Part shown: positions 8,005 through 15,761 of the stretch, piece after piece
How the letters are laid out: the number at the start of each line of letters is the position of its first letter
Numbering within the stretch: position 1 is the first letter of the stretch
Origin: Alphaproteobacteria bacterium
Lineage (GTDB): Bacteria > Pseudomonadota > Alphaproteobacteria > SMXS01
Direction of reading: 5' to 3'
Length of the DNA stretch: 64,000 bases
Assembly: GCA_028284945.1 (NCBI GenBank)
Contig: JANQQJ010000005.1
Span: 1-64,000, forward strand
Position numbers and translations under genes: made by a program
Notes under the pieces: generated by a model
Seen by the model: only the letters and a program-made list of their open reading frames with translations
What the model was told of the DNA's origin: nothing
The model's database searches: none

Positions 8005-8517
8005 TTAGACGAGCGCGTCTTTCGCGATCCAGGAGCCCTGTAGGAACAACAGCACGGAGATAATGGTGAAGTTGGCCGTCACCCAGAACAACATGGAGGC
8101 GCTCTTGTCGGCCTTTTCACGCCGCTGATACTCTTCGTTGCCCAGATTGCGCCAGGTTTCGATCAGGTTAAGCGTCGCGCTTTGAACTACGGAGCGCTGC
8201 ATCATAAATGCCGCGAAATTGGCGACCGTCGCCGCACCCAGGCCGATCAAGCAAAGTTCCACGCCGTTTCCCAGAATAGCTGCCGTCGCCGGGTCAGAAA
8301 CGGTGAGGCCTGCCCCCAGGAAGATAAGCGCGCCTGCCGCATTGATGATCATGATAGAAAACATGATTCCGCGGCCCATATCGAGCGCCGTATGCCCCGA
8401 TTTCTGCCAGTTTTCGAGTTTTGTGGTCATCCAGGATTCAGCTTCTTCTGAGGGGGCTTCGTCCCGGACGGTTATCGGGTCGTCCTCGGCGGGGATGATA
8501 TCTGCCATCTGGTTCAT
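8005..8517 (-). CDS. Hypothetical membrane protein, 170 aa
   Basis: After an acidic cytoplasmic N-terminus (about 45 residues), hydrophobic segments are visible at roughly residues 50-72 (GIMFSIMIINAAGALIFLGAG), 82-108 (ILGNGVELCLIGLGAATVAN) and 143-162 (LFWVTANFTIISVLLFLQG). A charged loop (NEEYQRREKADKSAS) separates the last two. Family and function not recognised. The region upstream (8518-8753) is AT-rich and probably carries the divergent promoters for this gene and the next. Confidence 0.6.
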   Translation of the reverse strand: MNQMADIIPAEDDPITVRDEAPSEEAESWMTTKLENWQKSGHTALDMGRGIMFSIMIINAAGALIFLGAGLTVSDPATAAILGNGVELCLIGLGAATVANFAAFMMQRSVVQSATLNLIETWRNLGNEEYQRREKADKSASMLFWVTANFTIISVLLFLQGSWIAKDALV

Positions 8518-8753
8518 TACTGTTACTACCGGCTGTTGCCCATGCGAAAAAAACTTCGCGGCCCCTCGAAGCGAAGCAACTATAACGTTTCTTTACATTA
8601 TGCGCACCAATTTTGTTTTTCGGATACAACTAAAATTCGAATTATTTCAAAGGCTTAATAAGGGTTTCTATGGTGTGAATTTAGATAAAATTTGGTGTTC
8701 TTGACCGACCCTAAACCTCTGTGCGAGCGTCATTATCTGAAATGGAGAGAGCG

Positions 8754-9251
8754 ATGAGCCATCCAACAATCGATATTGAAGGCGGTAGCGAACGGGTAAA
8801 AGGCGGGCCGGGCGCCGCGCCAATGAGCAAGGGTGTGATGAAAATCTTCACCCGCGTTAACGTCTGGGTCTACAAATTGACCGGTGGCCGTATGATGAAT
8901 GAGATGAATGGCACGCCGGTTTGCCTGATCACCATGACTGGCCGCAAAAGCGGAAAAAAGCGCACCATTCCCCTGATGTATAACCCGTGCGGGGACGATG
9001 TGGTGCTGGTGGCGTCCATGGGTGGGGCACCAAAACACCCAATTTGGTACCACAACCTGGTCGCAAACCCGGATATTGAGGTCCAGGTCAAAGGCAAGGG
9101 GAAGCGATCGATGCGCGCCCGGCAGGCCTCTGACGAAGAAAAAGCAGCGCTTTGGCCAAGCTTGGTCGAGAATTTCCCGAATTTTTCGATCTATGCCGAA
9201 CGCACGGATCGGAATATCCCGATGATGATCTGCTCGCCGGTTGAGGCCTGA
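8754..9251 (+). CDS. Nitroreductase / deazaflavin-dependent (Ddn-like) family protein
   Basis: The third ATG (8754) is preceded by GGAGAGAGCG and was chosen over 8721. The 165-residue protein shows the Ddn/FDOR-A split-barrel pattern: LITMTGRKSGKKRTIPLMY, VLVASMGGAPKHPIWYHNL and the ANPDIEVQVKGK strand. Characterised members use the deazaflavin F420 in mycobacteria. Whether this organism makes F420 cannot be seen here, although an LLM-type gene of a commonly F420-dependent subfamily lies nearby (11591-12481). Confidence 0.82.
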   Translation: MSHPTIDIEGGSERVKGGPGAAPMSKGVMKIFTRVNVWVYKLTGGRMMNEMNGTPVCLITMTGRKSGKKRTIPLMYNPCGDDVVLVASMGGAPKHPIWYHNLVANPDIEVQVKGKGKRSMRARQASDEEKAALWPSLVENFPNFSIYAERTDRNIPMMICSPVEA

Positions 9252-9255
9252 TCCA

Positions 9256-10101
9256 GTGGCGCTGATCGAGATCGAACCGCTGGGTGCGGCTGCGGGAGCC
9301 CGCCTGCACGGCGTCGACCTGTCGCAGCCAATGGGCGACAATCTGTTCGGCGAGGTGCGGCAGGCATTGCTTGATCATCTGGTTATCGTCTTTCCGGATC
9401 AGCACATTTCGCCAGATCAGCAGAAGGCCTTTGGTCAGCGGTTTGGGTCTTTGAATATTCATCCGCATGTCGAGCCGTTGCCTGGCCACCCTGAAATTCT
9501 CAATATCGTCAAAGAACCGGACGAGAAGCTCAATTTTGGTGGGGGCTGGCACTCGGACATGACGTTTCTGCCCGAGCCGGTCCTGGGGTCAATTCTCTAT
9601 GCCAAAGACATTCCGGCACGGGGCGGTGATACCATGTGGGCGAATGCCTATCTGGCCTATGACTGCATGTCCCAGGCGATGAAGGATATGCTGGGGCCGC
9701 TCAAGGCTGTCCATACCGCTAATGAGATTTATGGCGCTGATGGGATCTATGTTGATCCCCGTCACCCGGCCTCCGACAAATCCCTTGAAGTCGAGGCAGC
9801 GGTTGCTGAGACGGAACACCCGATTATCCGCACCCATCCTGAATCCGGCCGAAAACTTGTCTTTGTAAACCCGGCTTTTACGACCCGAATTGCCGGCATG
9901 TCGAAGCCGGAGAGCAAGCCGATTCTCTCCTATCTTTATGACCAAATCACACGGCCCGAACACGTGTTTCGCCACCGCTGGTCAGCGAATGACGTGGTGA
10001 TGTGGGACAATCGCTGCACACAGCACTATGCGCTTAATGACTACCACGGCCAGCGCCGCGAGATGCACCGGGTGACGGTCAATGGGGATAGGCCTTTTTG
10101 A
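9256..10101 (+). CDS. TauD/TfdA-family 2-oxoglutarate and Fe(II)-dependent dioxygenase
   Basis: This is a jelly-roll dioxygenase of about 281 residues. The iron ligands are the HSD of GGGWHSDMTF and a C-terminal histidine near EMHRVTV, with the 2-oxoglutarate-binding arginine region close by; DNRCTQHYA is a family hallmark. TauD relatives hydroxylate sulfonates, aryloxyalkanoates or other acids; the substrate here is unknown. I prefer GTG at 9256, preceded by GAGG, which gives the usual N-terminus (ALIEIEPLGAAAGARLHGVD). A TTG at 9241 would overlap the upstream gene. Confidence 0.85.
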   Translation: MALIEIEPLGAAAGARLHGVDLSQPMGDNLFGEVRQALLDHLVIVFPDQHISPDQQKAFGQRFGSLNIHPHVEPLPGHPEILNIVKEPDEKLNFGGGWHSDMTFLPEPVLGSILYAKDIPARGGDTMWANAYLAYDCMSQAMKDMLGPLKAVHTANEIYGADGIYVDPRHPASDKSLEVEAAVAETEHPIIRTHPESGRKLVFVNPAFTTRIAGMSKPESKPILSYLYDQITRPEHVFRHRWSANDVVMWDNRCTQHYALNDYHGQRREMHRVTVNGDRPF

Positions 10102-10108
10102 GTTGGCC

Positions 10109-10218
10109 GTTCATGCTTCGAGACGCGGCGTTTGCCGCTCCTCAGCACGAACGGTTTTGGTAACAGGCGAGAGTATCCCGTTCGCACTGAGGAGCCCGGA
10201 ACGGGCGTCTCGAAGTGC
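10109..10218. repeat. Palindromic intergenic repeat (MITE/REP-like) with two covarying hairpins
   Basis: Left arm 10109-10154 and right arm about 10178-10218 are inverted copies of one another. Each has a core of CTTCGAGACGC, a small internal hairpin, and GCTCCTCAG, and ends in CGAACGG. The internal hairpins differ in sequence but both pair (GCGGC/GCCGC on the left, GCCCG/CGGGC on the right). The core resembles short repeats widespread between alphaproteobacterial genes, from memory. It sits between the dioxygenase and hydrolase 3' ends. Confidence 0.75.
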
Positions 10219-10233
10219 AGCGGGGGCTTTATT

Positions 10234-10968
10234 TCACCCGTTCTTCAACTGCCGGTCATACATCGCAAAAACCTTGTCCCAGACGATCTCGGCGCGATCT
10301 TCCACATAGGCCGGGCGTTGCGGGAAGCAGAAGCCATGTTCGGTCGCCGGATGGATTTCCAGTTCGAAATTGACGCCGGCTTCTTCCAGATGGGCCTGCA
10401 GGTCGGGGATGACATTGTCTTCGACCCAGGGGTCTTCCTCAGCGAATCCCAGGTAAAGCTCTCCTTTTACGCCAGCGGCCTTTATGTGCGGTGAATCCGG
10501 CTGGTCGGTTACGATCTGCACGCCATAGAGCGAGGCGGTCGCGACAATATCGTCAGGAAACTCACCCGCCGCCATCACGACATATTGCCCGCTCATGCAG
10601 TAGCCGATGCAGCCATAGGGGCCACGCACGGTATCATTGGCGTCCAGATAGTCGATCATGCCCTGGGTATCGCGCTTGATCTTTTCCAGGTTGATCGTCT
10701 CCATAGTCTTCAGCATCAACGGGAACGTGGCTTCCGGGTCGGTTACCATGTCGAACCGCAGTGTACCGGCCCGCCAGTACATGTCCGGCAGCAGGCAGAA
10801 ATACCCTTCCCCGGCAATGCGCCGTGCAAAATCCCGCAGCTCTTCACGGATGCCCGGCGCATCCATATAGAGAATCACGGCCGGGAAGGGGCCTTCGCCA
10901 TCCGGATGCGCGGCAAAGCAGGCCATATTGCCGTCCGCGGTTTTGATATCGACGTGAAATTCAGTCAT
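10234..10968 (-). CDS. Dienelactone hydrolase family alpha/beta hydrolase
   Basis: The start at 10968 follows AGGAGAACAAC and gives 244 residues of the alpha/beta-hydrolase fold. The nucleophile elbow is GYCMSG, with cysteine in the position used by dienelactone hydrolase. EEDPW probably supplies the acid, and ATEHGF carries the catalytic histidine. Such enzymes open lactone rings or cleave esters in aromatic and terpenoid catabolism. The longer frame to 11409 overlaps the divergent ASCH gene and is spurious. Confidence 0.88.
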   Translation of the reverse strand: MTEFHVDIKTADGNMACFAAHPDGEGPFPAVILYMDAPGIREELRDFARRIAGEGYFCLLPDMYWRAGTLRFDMVTDPEATFPLMLKTMETINLEKIKRDTQGMIDYLDANDTVRGPYGCIGYCMSGQYVVMAAGEFPDDIVATASLYGVQIVTDQPDSPHIKAAGVKGELYLGFAEEDPWVEDNVIPDLQAHLEEAGVNFELEIHPATEHGFCFPQRPAYVEDRAEIVWDKVFAMYDRQLKNG

Positions 10969-11043
10969 GTTGTTCTCCTGCATAAGGTTCGTGTGCAGTG
11001 TAAGGACGCATGGTTGCGTGTCCCAAGAGATTTGAAGAGTTTC

Positions 11044-11517
11044 ATGGAAAAGACACCGGAGATTCTTGCCTACGAAGTTGAAGTGCGTGCCGCCATGGAC
11101 ATCGGCCTCAACACGTCCATTGTTCCGTTCAGCTTTGGAGATAATCCCGGAATCGGCGATGAATTGGCGGCGCTCGTTGTGAACGGACCAAAACGGGCGA
11201 CGGCGGGCTGGGTCGTGGAATCCGAAGCGGATGGCGAACCAATTCCGAAGGTTGGTGATGTCTGGATTGTTACGAACGGCAAGGAAGTACCCGTTTGCGC
11301 GATCAGAACAGTTGAAGTTCGGACTGGTCCATTGGTTTCCGTCGACGAGGCATTTGCCTTTGATGAAGGGGAAGGGGACCGAACGGTCGATTGGTGGATG
11401 AAGGCCCACCTCGACTATTTCGAGAGGCGGTCAGTGGAAATGGGTGTGCCCTTCGATCCTGAAACCAGCGAAATTATTTTTGAACGCTTTGAACTTGTCC
11501 ATGTTAGGGGGCAGTAA
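11044..11517 (+). CDS. ASCH domain protein
   Basis: The ATG at 11044 (preceded by GAAGAG) gives 157 residues. The ASCH hallmark runs through FSFGDNPGIGDELAALVVNG, KRATAGW, the PKVGDVWIV loop and a final FELVH strand. ASCH domains have a PUA-like beta-barrel and are thought to bind RNA; some members are N4-acetylcytidine amidohydrolases. Which activity applies is not clear. It is divergent from the hydrolase gene with about 75 bases between starts. Confidence 0.82.
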   Translation: MEKTPEILAYEVEVRAAMDIGLNTSIVPFSFGDNPGIGDELAALVVNGPKRATAGWVVESEADGEPIPKVGDVWIVTNGKEVPVCAIRTVEVRTGPLVSVDEAFAFDEGEGDRTVDWWMKAHLDYFERRSVEMGVPFDPETSEIIFERFELVHVRGQ

Positions 11518-11590
11518 TGTGATTCATTGATGCGCCGCTGCCGCGCTTGCCTTAGCTTACGGTGTACATGAATTCAGGGGAGACTTAATC

Positions 11591-12481
11591 ATGCAACTTG
11601 GCGCCATGTTTCCAACCACCGAGATCGGTAACGATCCGGCCGCCATCAAAGACTATGCGCAGGGCATCGAAGACCTCGGCTTCGATTACATCGTTACCAT
11701 CGAACATGTGTTGCAGGTCGATCCCAAGGGCGACCCTGACGTGTTCGCGCCTTATACGTTGGAGGATTCGTTTCACGAACCCTTCGTGCTGCACGGGTTT
11801 TTGGCGGCGTGCACGGAGAAGGTTGGTCTGTCGACGGCTATTCTGATCCTGCCGCAACGGCAGACGGTGCTGGCGGCGAAACAGGCGGCCGAAGTCGACG
11901 GCCTGTCCGGTGGCCGGCTGCGGCTGGGCATCGGGATTGGCTGGCAGGAGCTGGAATACACCGCCCTTGGCGAAGAGTGGACCAATCGCGGCAAGCGCTG
12001 TGAGGAACAGGTTGACCTGATGCGCAAGCTCTGGACCAATAAAGAAGTCGACTATAAGGGCGAATACCACACGGTGCCGGAATCAGGGTTCAACCCGAAT
12101 TCCGTCCAGAAACCGATCCCGATCTGGTTCGGCGGCATGGCCAAACAGGTTGCTGAACGCGTCGGCCGGATCGGCGATGGCTGGATTCCGATCGGCACGC
12201 CGCAGGATATGGCCGAACAGCTCGATATCATGCACGAGGCGGCTGAAAAAGCCGGGCGCGATCCCAAGGCGATTGGGATCGAGTCCATCACTGGACTTGC
12301 CAGCGCCATGACGCGGGACAACCCTGGCACCATGGACCAGGCGGTCGGCATGTCGAAGCTCTGGAAGGACGCCGGCGCCAGTCACTTCGCCTTTGGTAGC
12401 TCGATGATCGGCCTCAATGACGATATTGACGGCCATTTGAAGCTGGCCGCTGAATACAAGGAACGCATGGAAGCGCTTTAA
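11591..12481 (+). CDS. LLM-class luciferase-like oxidoreductase, probably F420-dependent subfamily
   Basis: The 296-residue (beta/alpha)8 protein has the luciferase-like monooxygenase pattern: a start at MQLGAMFPTT, FDYIVTIEHVL, LSTAILILPQRQTVLAAKQAAEVD, GRLRLGIGIGWQELEY, and a C-terminal PIWFGGMAKQVAERV. The organisation matches the TIGR03619-type subfamily annotated as F420-dependent; FMN use cannot be excluded. The ribosome-binding site is GGGGAGACTTAATC. An enoyl-CoA hydratase gene follows after 11 bases, indicating an operon. Confidence 0.85.
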   Translation: MQLGAMFPTTEIGNDPAAIKDYAQGIEDLGFDYIVTIEHVLQVDPKGDPDVFAPYTLEDSFHEPFVLHGFLAACTEKVGLSTAILILPQRQTVLAAKQAAEVDGLSGGRLRLGIGIGWQELEYTALGEEWTNRGKRCEEQVDLMRKLWTNKEVDYKGEYHTVPESGFNPNSVQKPIPIWFGGMAKQVAERVGRIGDGWIPIGTPQDMAEQLDIMHEAAEKAGRDPKAIGIESITGLASAMTRDNPGTMDQAVGMSKLWKDAGASHFAFGSSMIGLNDDIDGHLKLAAEYKERMEAL

Positions 12482-12492
12482 GAACAGGACCT

Positions 12493-13302
12493 ATGACCAT
12501 GACTTACAAAAACATGACCATCGAAAAGGACGGCCCGGTCGACTGGGTCACCTTCAATCGCCCGGACAGCCTTAACGCGCTGAGCCGCGAATTCGTCCGC
12601 GAACTTAACGACTATTTCGGCAAGCTCGAGACCGACTACGAGACGCGCGTCGTCGTGCTGAAAGGGTCGGGGCGGATGTTCTGCGCCGGACTGGACATGA
12701 AGGATGAAGAGCGTCCGACCAGTCCGCCTGAAAGCGGGCCGACTGACAATGGGATGATCGGGCAACGGAATTTCTCCGGCATCGTGATGCGGATGCGCCG
12801 TTGCCCACAGCCGATTATTGCCCTCGTGCATGGCTATGCGGCTGGCGGTGGTTTCTCAATTGCCCTGGGTGCTGATGTGCGTATTGCCGCGGAAGGCACC
12901 AAGATGAACTGCGCCTTCATCAAGATCGGCCTGTCTGGCTGTGAGATGGGGTCGAGCTATCATCTCCCGCGGCTGATCGGCACCTCGAACGCCGCCGAAC
13001 TTCTCTATACAGGCCGCTTCATTGATGCCGACCGGGCGCTGCGCATCGGCATGGTGTCAGACGTTGTGCCCGAGGCCGACCTGGTCGCCACGGGTAAAGC
13101 GCTGGCCGATGATATGGTGGCGACCGCACCGCTGGGCCTGCGCCTCACCAAGGAAGCATTCTGGGCCAATGTCGATGCCAATGATCTCAACAGCGCGATT
13201 GCATTGGAAGACCGCAACCAGATTCTCACCTCAGCCAATGGTGATGTAGCCGAAGGGATCAGCGCCTTCCTGGAGAAGCGGAAACCAAAATATGCGGCTT
13301 AG
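12493..13302 (+). CDS. Enoyl-CoA hydratase/isomerase family protein
   Basis: This 269-residue crotonase-fold protein has the oxyanion-hole segments GRMFCAGLDMKDE and HGYAAGGGFSIALGADVRIA, and the C-terminal trimerisation region. It probably hydrates or isomerises an enoyl-CoA intermediate of a beta-oxidation-like pathway. The usual first catalytic glutamate position falls in a segment reading GCEMGSS, consistent with a hydratase. It is co-directional with the LLM gene, and its stop overlaps the stop of the convergent lactonase gene (TTAG at 13299-13302). Confidence 0.87.
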   Translation: MTMTYKNMTIEKDGPVDWVTFNRPDSLNALSREFVRELNDYFGKLETDYETRVVVLKGSGRMFCAGLDMKDEERPTSPPESGPTDNGMIGQRNFSGIVMRMRRCPQPIIALVHGYAAGGGFSIALGADVRIAAEGTKMNCAFIKIGLSGCEMGSSYHLPRLIGTSNAAELLYTGRFIDADRALRIGMVSDVVPEADLVATGKALADDMVATAPLGLRLTKEAFWANVDANDLNSAIALEDRNQILTSANGDVAEGISAFLEKRKPKYAA

Positions 13303-14363
13303 TCCTGAAGCGTACAATCCAGAAAGTGCGTATCGAGGAATGAGCCGATCAGCAGGCGGTCGCCGTAACGCGCCGCTACGCTGAGGCCTGAGATTTCGAT
13401 CCCGTCCGTTGCGAACAGGGTCTCGACGACGGGACCGTTATCCGTCCATTTGACCTCCAGCACCTTGCCGGGTGAGGGGACACCAGGGTTCGACATATAG
13501 CGGAAGAGCTGCAGGATGTTCGGGTGGACGCCGAGCAACAGGGTGCCATCGGCTTGACGTTCGATGTTGTCGACGCCGGCGCCGGTGTCGATCTTCTGCA
13601 CTTCCGTCAACGCACCGGTGTCCGCATGCCGGTCATAGACATAGACCGCATCTCCCAGTGTTGACCCAACATAGATCTGGCTGGCATCGGCACTGGCGTT
13701 GATCCCGTTGGCAAGGTCATGGCCGCTAGTCGATATCTTGAACTCGGCCCCGTCGTAAAACGCAACGGACGACCGGGCGAGCGCGAAAACATCCTCGATC
13801 ATCTTGGCATTGTCGGTTTGCCCGGCGTGGTCATTAGTGACGTAGAATGCACCCGGACTGATCGCAACCAGATCGTTCGGATTCTGCAGAAATTGCGGGG
13901 CCTCAGGTGTTGGGTCGACAATGGTCTTCACCTGGCGCAGCGCCATCCCCAATGCTTCATAAACGATAACCTCATGCTCAACCCGCCCGTTACGGAATGG
14001 ATGGTTGATGACCATGAGACGGCCGGGGCCGCCGGGAGTCGACCAAAGGCTGATGCCATGCGGCTGGAATGTTTCCTCGGCGAATTCTGTTAAATTGATC
14101 GGTCGGGCGTCGGGCGAATTGAGATCATATCCAAAAATTCCCCCAGGCTGGCCACCATTGCGCCGGTCGACGCTGGAGATATAGGCCACACCGGTATTCT
14201 GATCGATCGTAATGTCTTCTGACCCGGGAATGCCTTCGATGCGTTCACACGTGCCGGCAAATTCGGACTCGACGCTGGTGAAGGCGTTAAATCGCATCGA
14301 AAGCAAGACGAGGCCAACGATGACGATCAAGGCGATGCCTATTAGGATTTTCTTCACCTGCAT
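13299..14363 (-). CDS. Paraoxonase/arylesterase-like six-bladed propeller hydrolase, membrane-anchored
   Basis: Starting at the ATG at 14363 (preceded by AAGGGGGGA), the protein opens with a hydrophobic anchor (KKILIGIALIVIVGLVLL) and then a six-bladed propeller. The calcium-site segments recall serum paraoxonase: GSEDITID early, QPHGIS (histidine), LQNPNDLVA, NDHAGQTDN, and GVDNIERQADGTLLLGVHPN. Known members are lactonases and arylesterases. It is likely periplasmic and tethered to the inner membrane. It is divergent from the acyl-CoA dehydrogenase gene. Confidence 0.8.
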   Translation of the reverse strand: MQVKKILIGIALIVIVGLVLLSMRFNAFTSVESEFAGTCERIEGIPGSEDITIDQNTGVAYISSVDRRNGGQPGGIFGYDLNSPDARPINLTEFAEETFQPHGISLWSTPGGPGRLMVINHPFRNGRVEHEVIVYEALGMALRQVKTIVDPTPEAPQFLQNPNDLVAISPGAFYVTNDHAGQTDNAKMIEDVFALARSSVAFYDGAEFKISTSGHDLANGINASADASQIYVGSTLGDAVYVYDRHADTGALTEVQKIDTGAGVDNIERQADGTLLLGVHPNILQLFRYMSNPGVPSPGKVLEVKWTDNGPVVETLFATDGIEISGLSVAARYGDRLLIGSFLDTHFLDCTLQD

Positions 14364-14424
14364 TCCCCCCTTGTGCTGCGGTATGATCCCCGCCGGTTGA
14401 GCGCGAACAGTATAGGCAGTCAGC

Positions 14425-15591
14425 ATGGACTTTTCACCGACCCAGGACCAACAGGACATCCGCCGCGCGATAGAACGCCTCTGCGAACCCTATGACGACG
14501 CCTATTGGCTGGAACGGGACCGCGACGGTCAGTTTCCAGAAGATTTTGTCAAATCTGTGGTCGAGGGCGGTTGGCTGGGAATCGCCATGCCTGAAGAAGT
14601 GGGGGGCAGCGGTCTGGGGATCACCGAAGCCGTGATTATGATGCATACGATCAGCCGCTCCGGGGCAGGGTTTTCCGGCGCTTCGGCAGTCCATATGAAC
14701 ATTTTTGGGCTGAACCCTATCGTTGTTTTTGGTACCGAAGAGCAAAGACAGCGGATGCTACCGCCCATTATCGATGGGACTGACCGCGCGTGTTTTGCGG
14801 TTACCGAGCCGGATTCCGGATTGAACACGACGGCAATCACCACCTTCGCCAAGCGTGACGGCAATGGTTATCTGATCAACGGCAAGAAGGTCTGGACGTC
14901 GACCGCACAGACCGCCAACAGGGTGCTGATGCTGGTGCGCACGACCCCGCGTGACGAGTGCGCGAAATCCACTGATGGGATCAGCCTGTTCTATACCGAC
15001 CTCAATCGCGACTATGTCGACGTGCGCGAGATCGAAAAAATGGGCCGCAAGGCCGTTGATTCCAACGAGCTATTTATCGACGGACTGCCTGTCCCGGCCG
15101 ACGATTTGATCGGCGAAGAAGGCCGCGGATTCTATTATTTGCTGCATGGCCTGAACCCCGAACGCATGTTGTTAGGCGCTGAAGCTGTGGGGCTGGGGCA
15201 AGCGGCGCTTGCCAAGGCCGCCCACTACGCCCAGGAACGTGAGGTTTTTGAGCGCCCCATTGGCCAGAATCAGGGCATCCAGCATCCGTTGGCTGCGGAT
15301 TGGATGCATCTGGAGGCTGCCTTCCTGATGGTGATGAAAGCGGCCAACCTTTACGACAGGGGTGAGCCGTGCGCGCCTGAAGCCAATGCTGCCAAATACC
15401 TAGGTGGAGAGGCCGGGTTCCAGGCTTGCCAGAACGCGGTCATGACTCATGGGGGCTATGGTTATGCCAAGGAGTTTCATGTTGAGCGCTATTTGCGCGA
15501 AAGTATGATCGGCCGGATTGCCCCAATCAGCCCACATTTGATCCTTAATTTCATCGGCGAGCGGGTGCTCGACCTGCCAAAATCTTATTAG
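14425..15591 (+). CDS. Acyl-CoA dehydrogenase
   Basis: This is a 388-residue FAD flavoprotein. The N-terminal helical domain is MDFSPTQDQQDIRRAIERLC. The middle beta-domain carries FAVTEPDSGLNTTAITT and NGKKVWTSTA, and the C-terminal helices include THGGYGYAKEFHVERYLRES. The terminal segment (GRIAPISPHLILNFIGERVL) is the form found in a subgroup lacking the usual YEGT glutamate, so the base lies elsewhere. It oxidises an acyl-CoA to an enoyl-CoA, feeding an electron-transfer flavoprotein. Confidence 0.9.
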   Translation: MDFSPTQDQQDIRRAIERLCEPYDDAYWLERDRDGQFPEDFVKSVVEGGWLGIAMPEEVGGSGLGITEAVIMMHTISRSGAGFSGASAVHMNIFGLNPIVVFGTEEQRQRMLPPIIDGTDRACFAVTEPDSGLNTTAITTFAKRDGNGYLINGKKVWTSTAQTANRVLMLVRTTPRDECAKSTDGISLFYTDLNRDYVDVREIEKMGRKAVDSNELFIDGLPVPADDLIGEEGRGFYYLLHGLNPERMLLGAEAVGLGQAALAKAAHYAQEREVFERPIGQNQGIQHPLAADWMHLEAAFLMVMKAANLYDRGEPCAPEANAAKYLGGEAGFQACQNAVMTHGGYGYAKEFHVERYLRESMIGRIAPISPHLILNFIGERVLDLPKSY

Positions 15592-15625
15592 CGGTATCAA
15601 ACCGGTCAAAGCACTGAGAAAGGAT

Positions 15626-15713
15626 GTCATTGCGAGGAGGCATGCCGACGAAGCAATCCAGAAATCGAGGCTGTTGAGAAACCTCTGGATTGCTTCGCTA
15701 TGCTCGCAATGAC
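15626..15713. repeat. Palindromic intergenic repeat, family A copy 1
   Basis: GTCATTGCGAG at the left (15626-15636) is the inverted repeat of CTCGCAATGAC at the right (15703-15713). Inside, GAAGCAATCCAG and CTGGATTGCTTC pair again. Two more copies occur at 31519-31612 and 32887-32987. It carries no ORF and sits between the acyl-CoA dehydrogenase and the solute-binding protein gene. Confidence 0.85.
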
Positions 15714-15761
15714 GCTAGTATCGGTGTCGATCTGGATGCACAGCACTGAAGGGAGATTGAA

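Noticed and set aside
10585-11043. Upstream extension of the ASCH frame
   Set aside because: It runs antisense through the dienelactone hydrolase gene. The ASCH domain begins after the ATG at 11044.
10969-11409. N-terminal extension of the dienelactone hydrolase frame to 11409
   Set aside because: It covers the divergent ASCH gene on the other strand. The hydrolase family starts at the ATG at 10968, which has a good ribosome-binding site.
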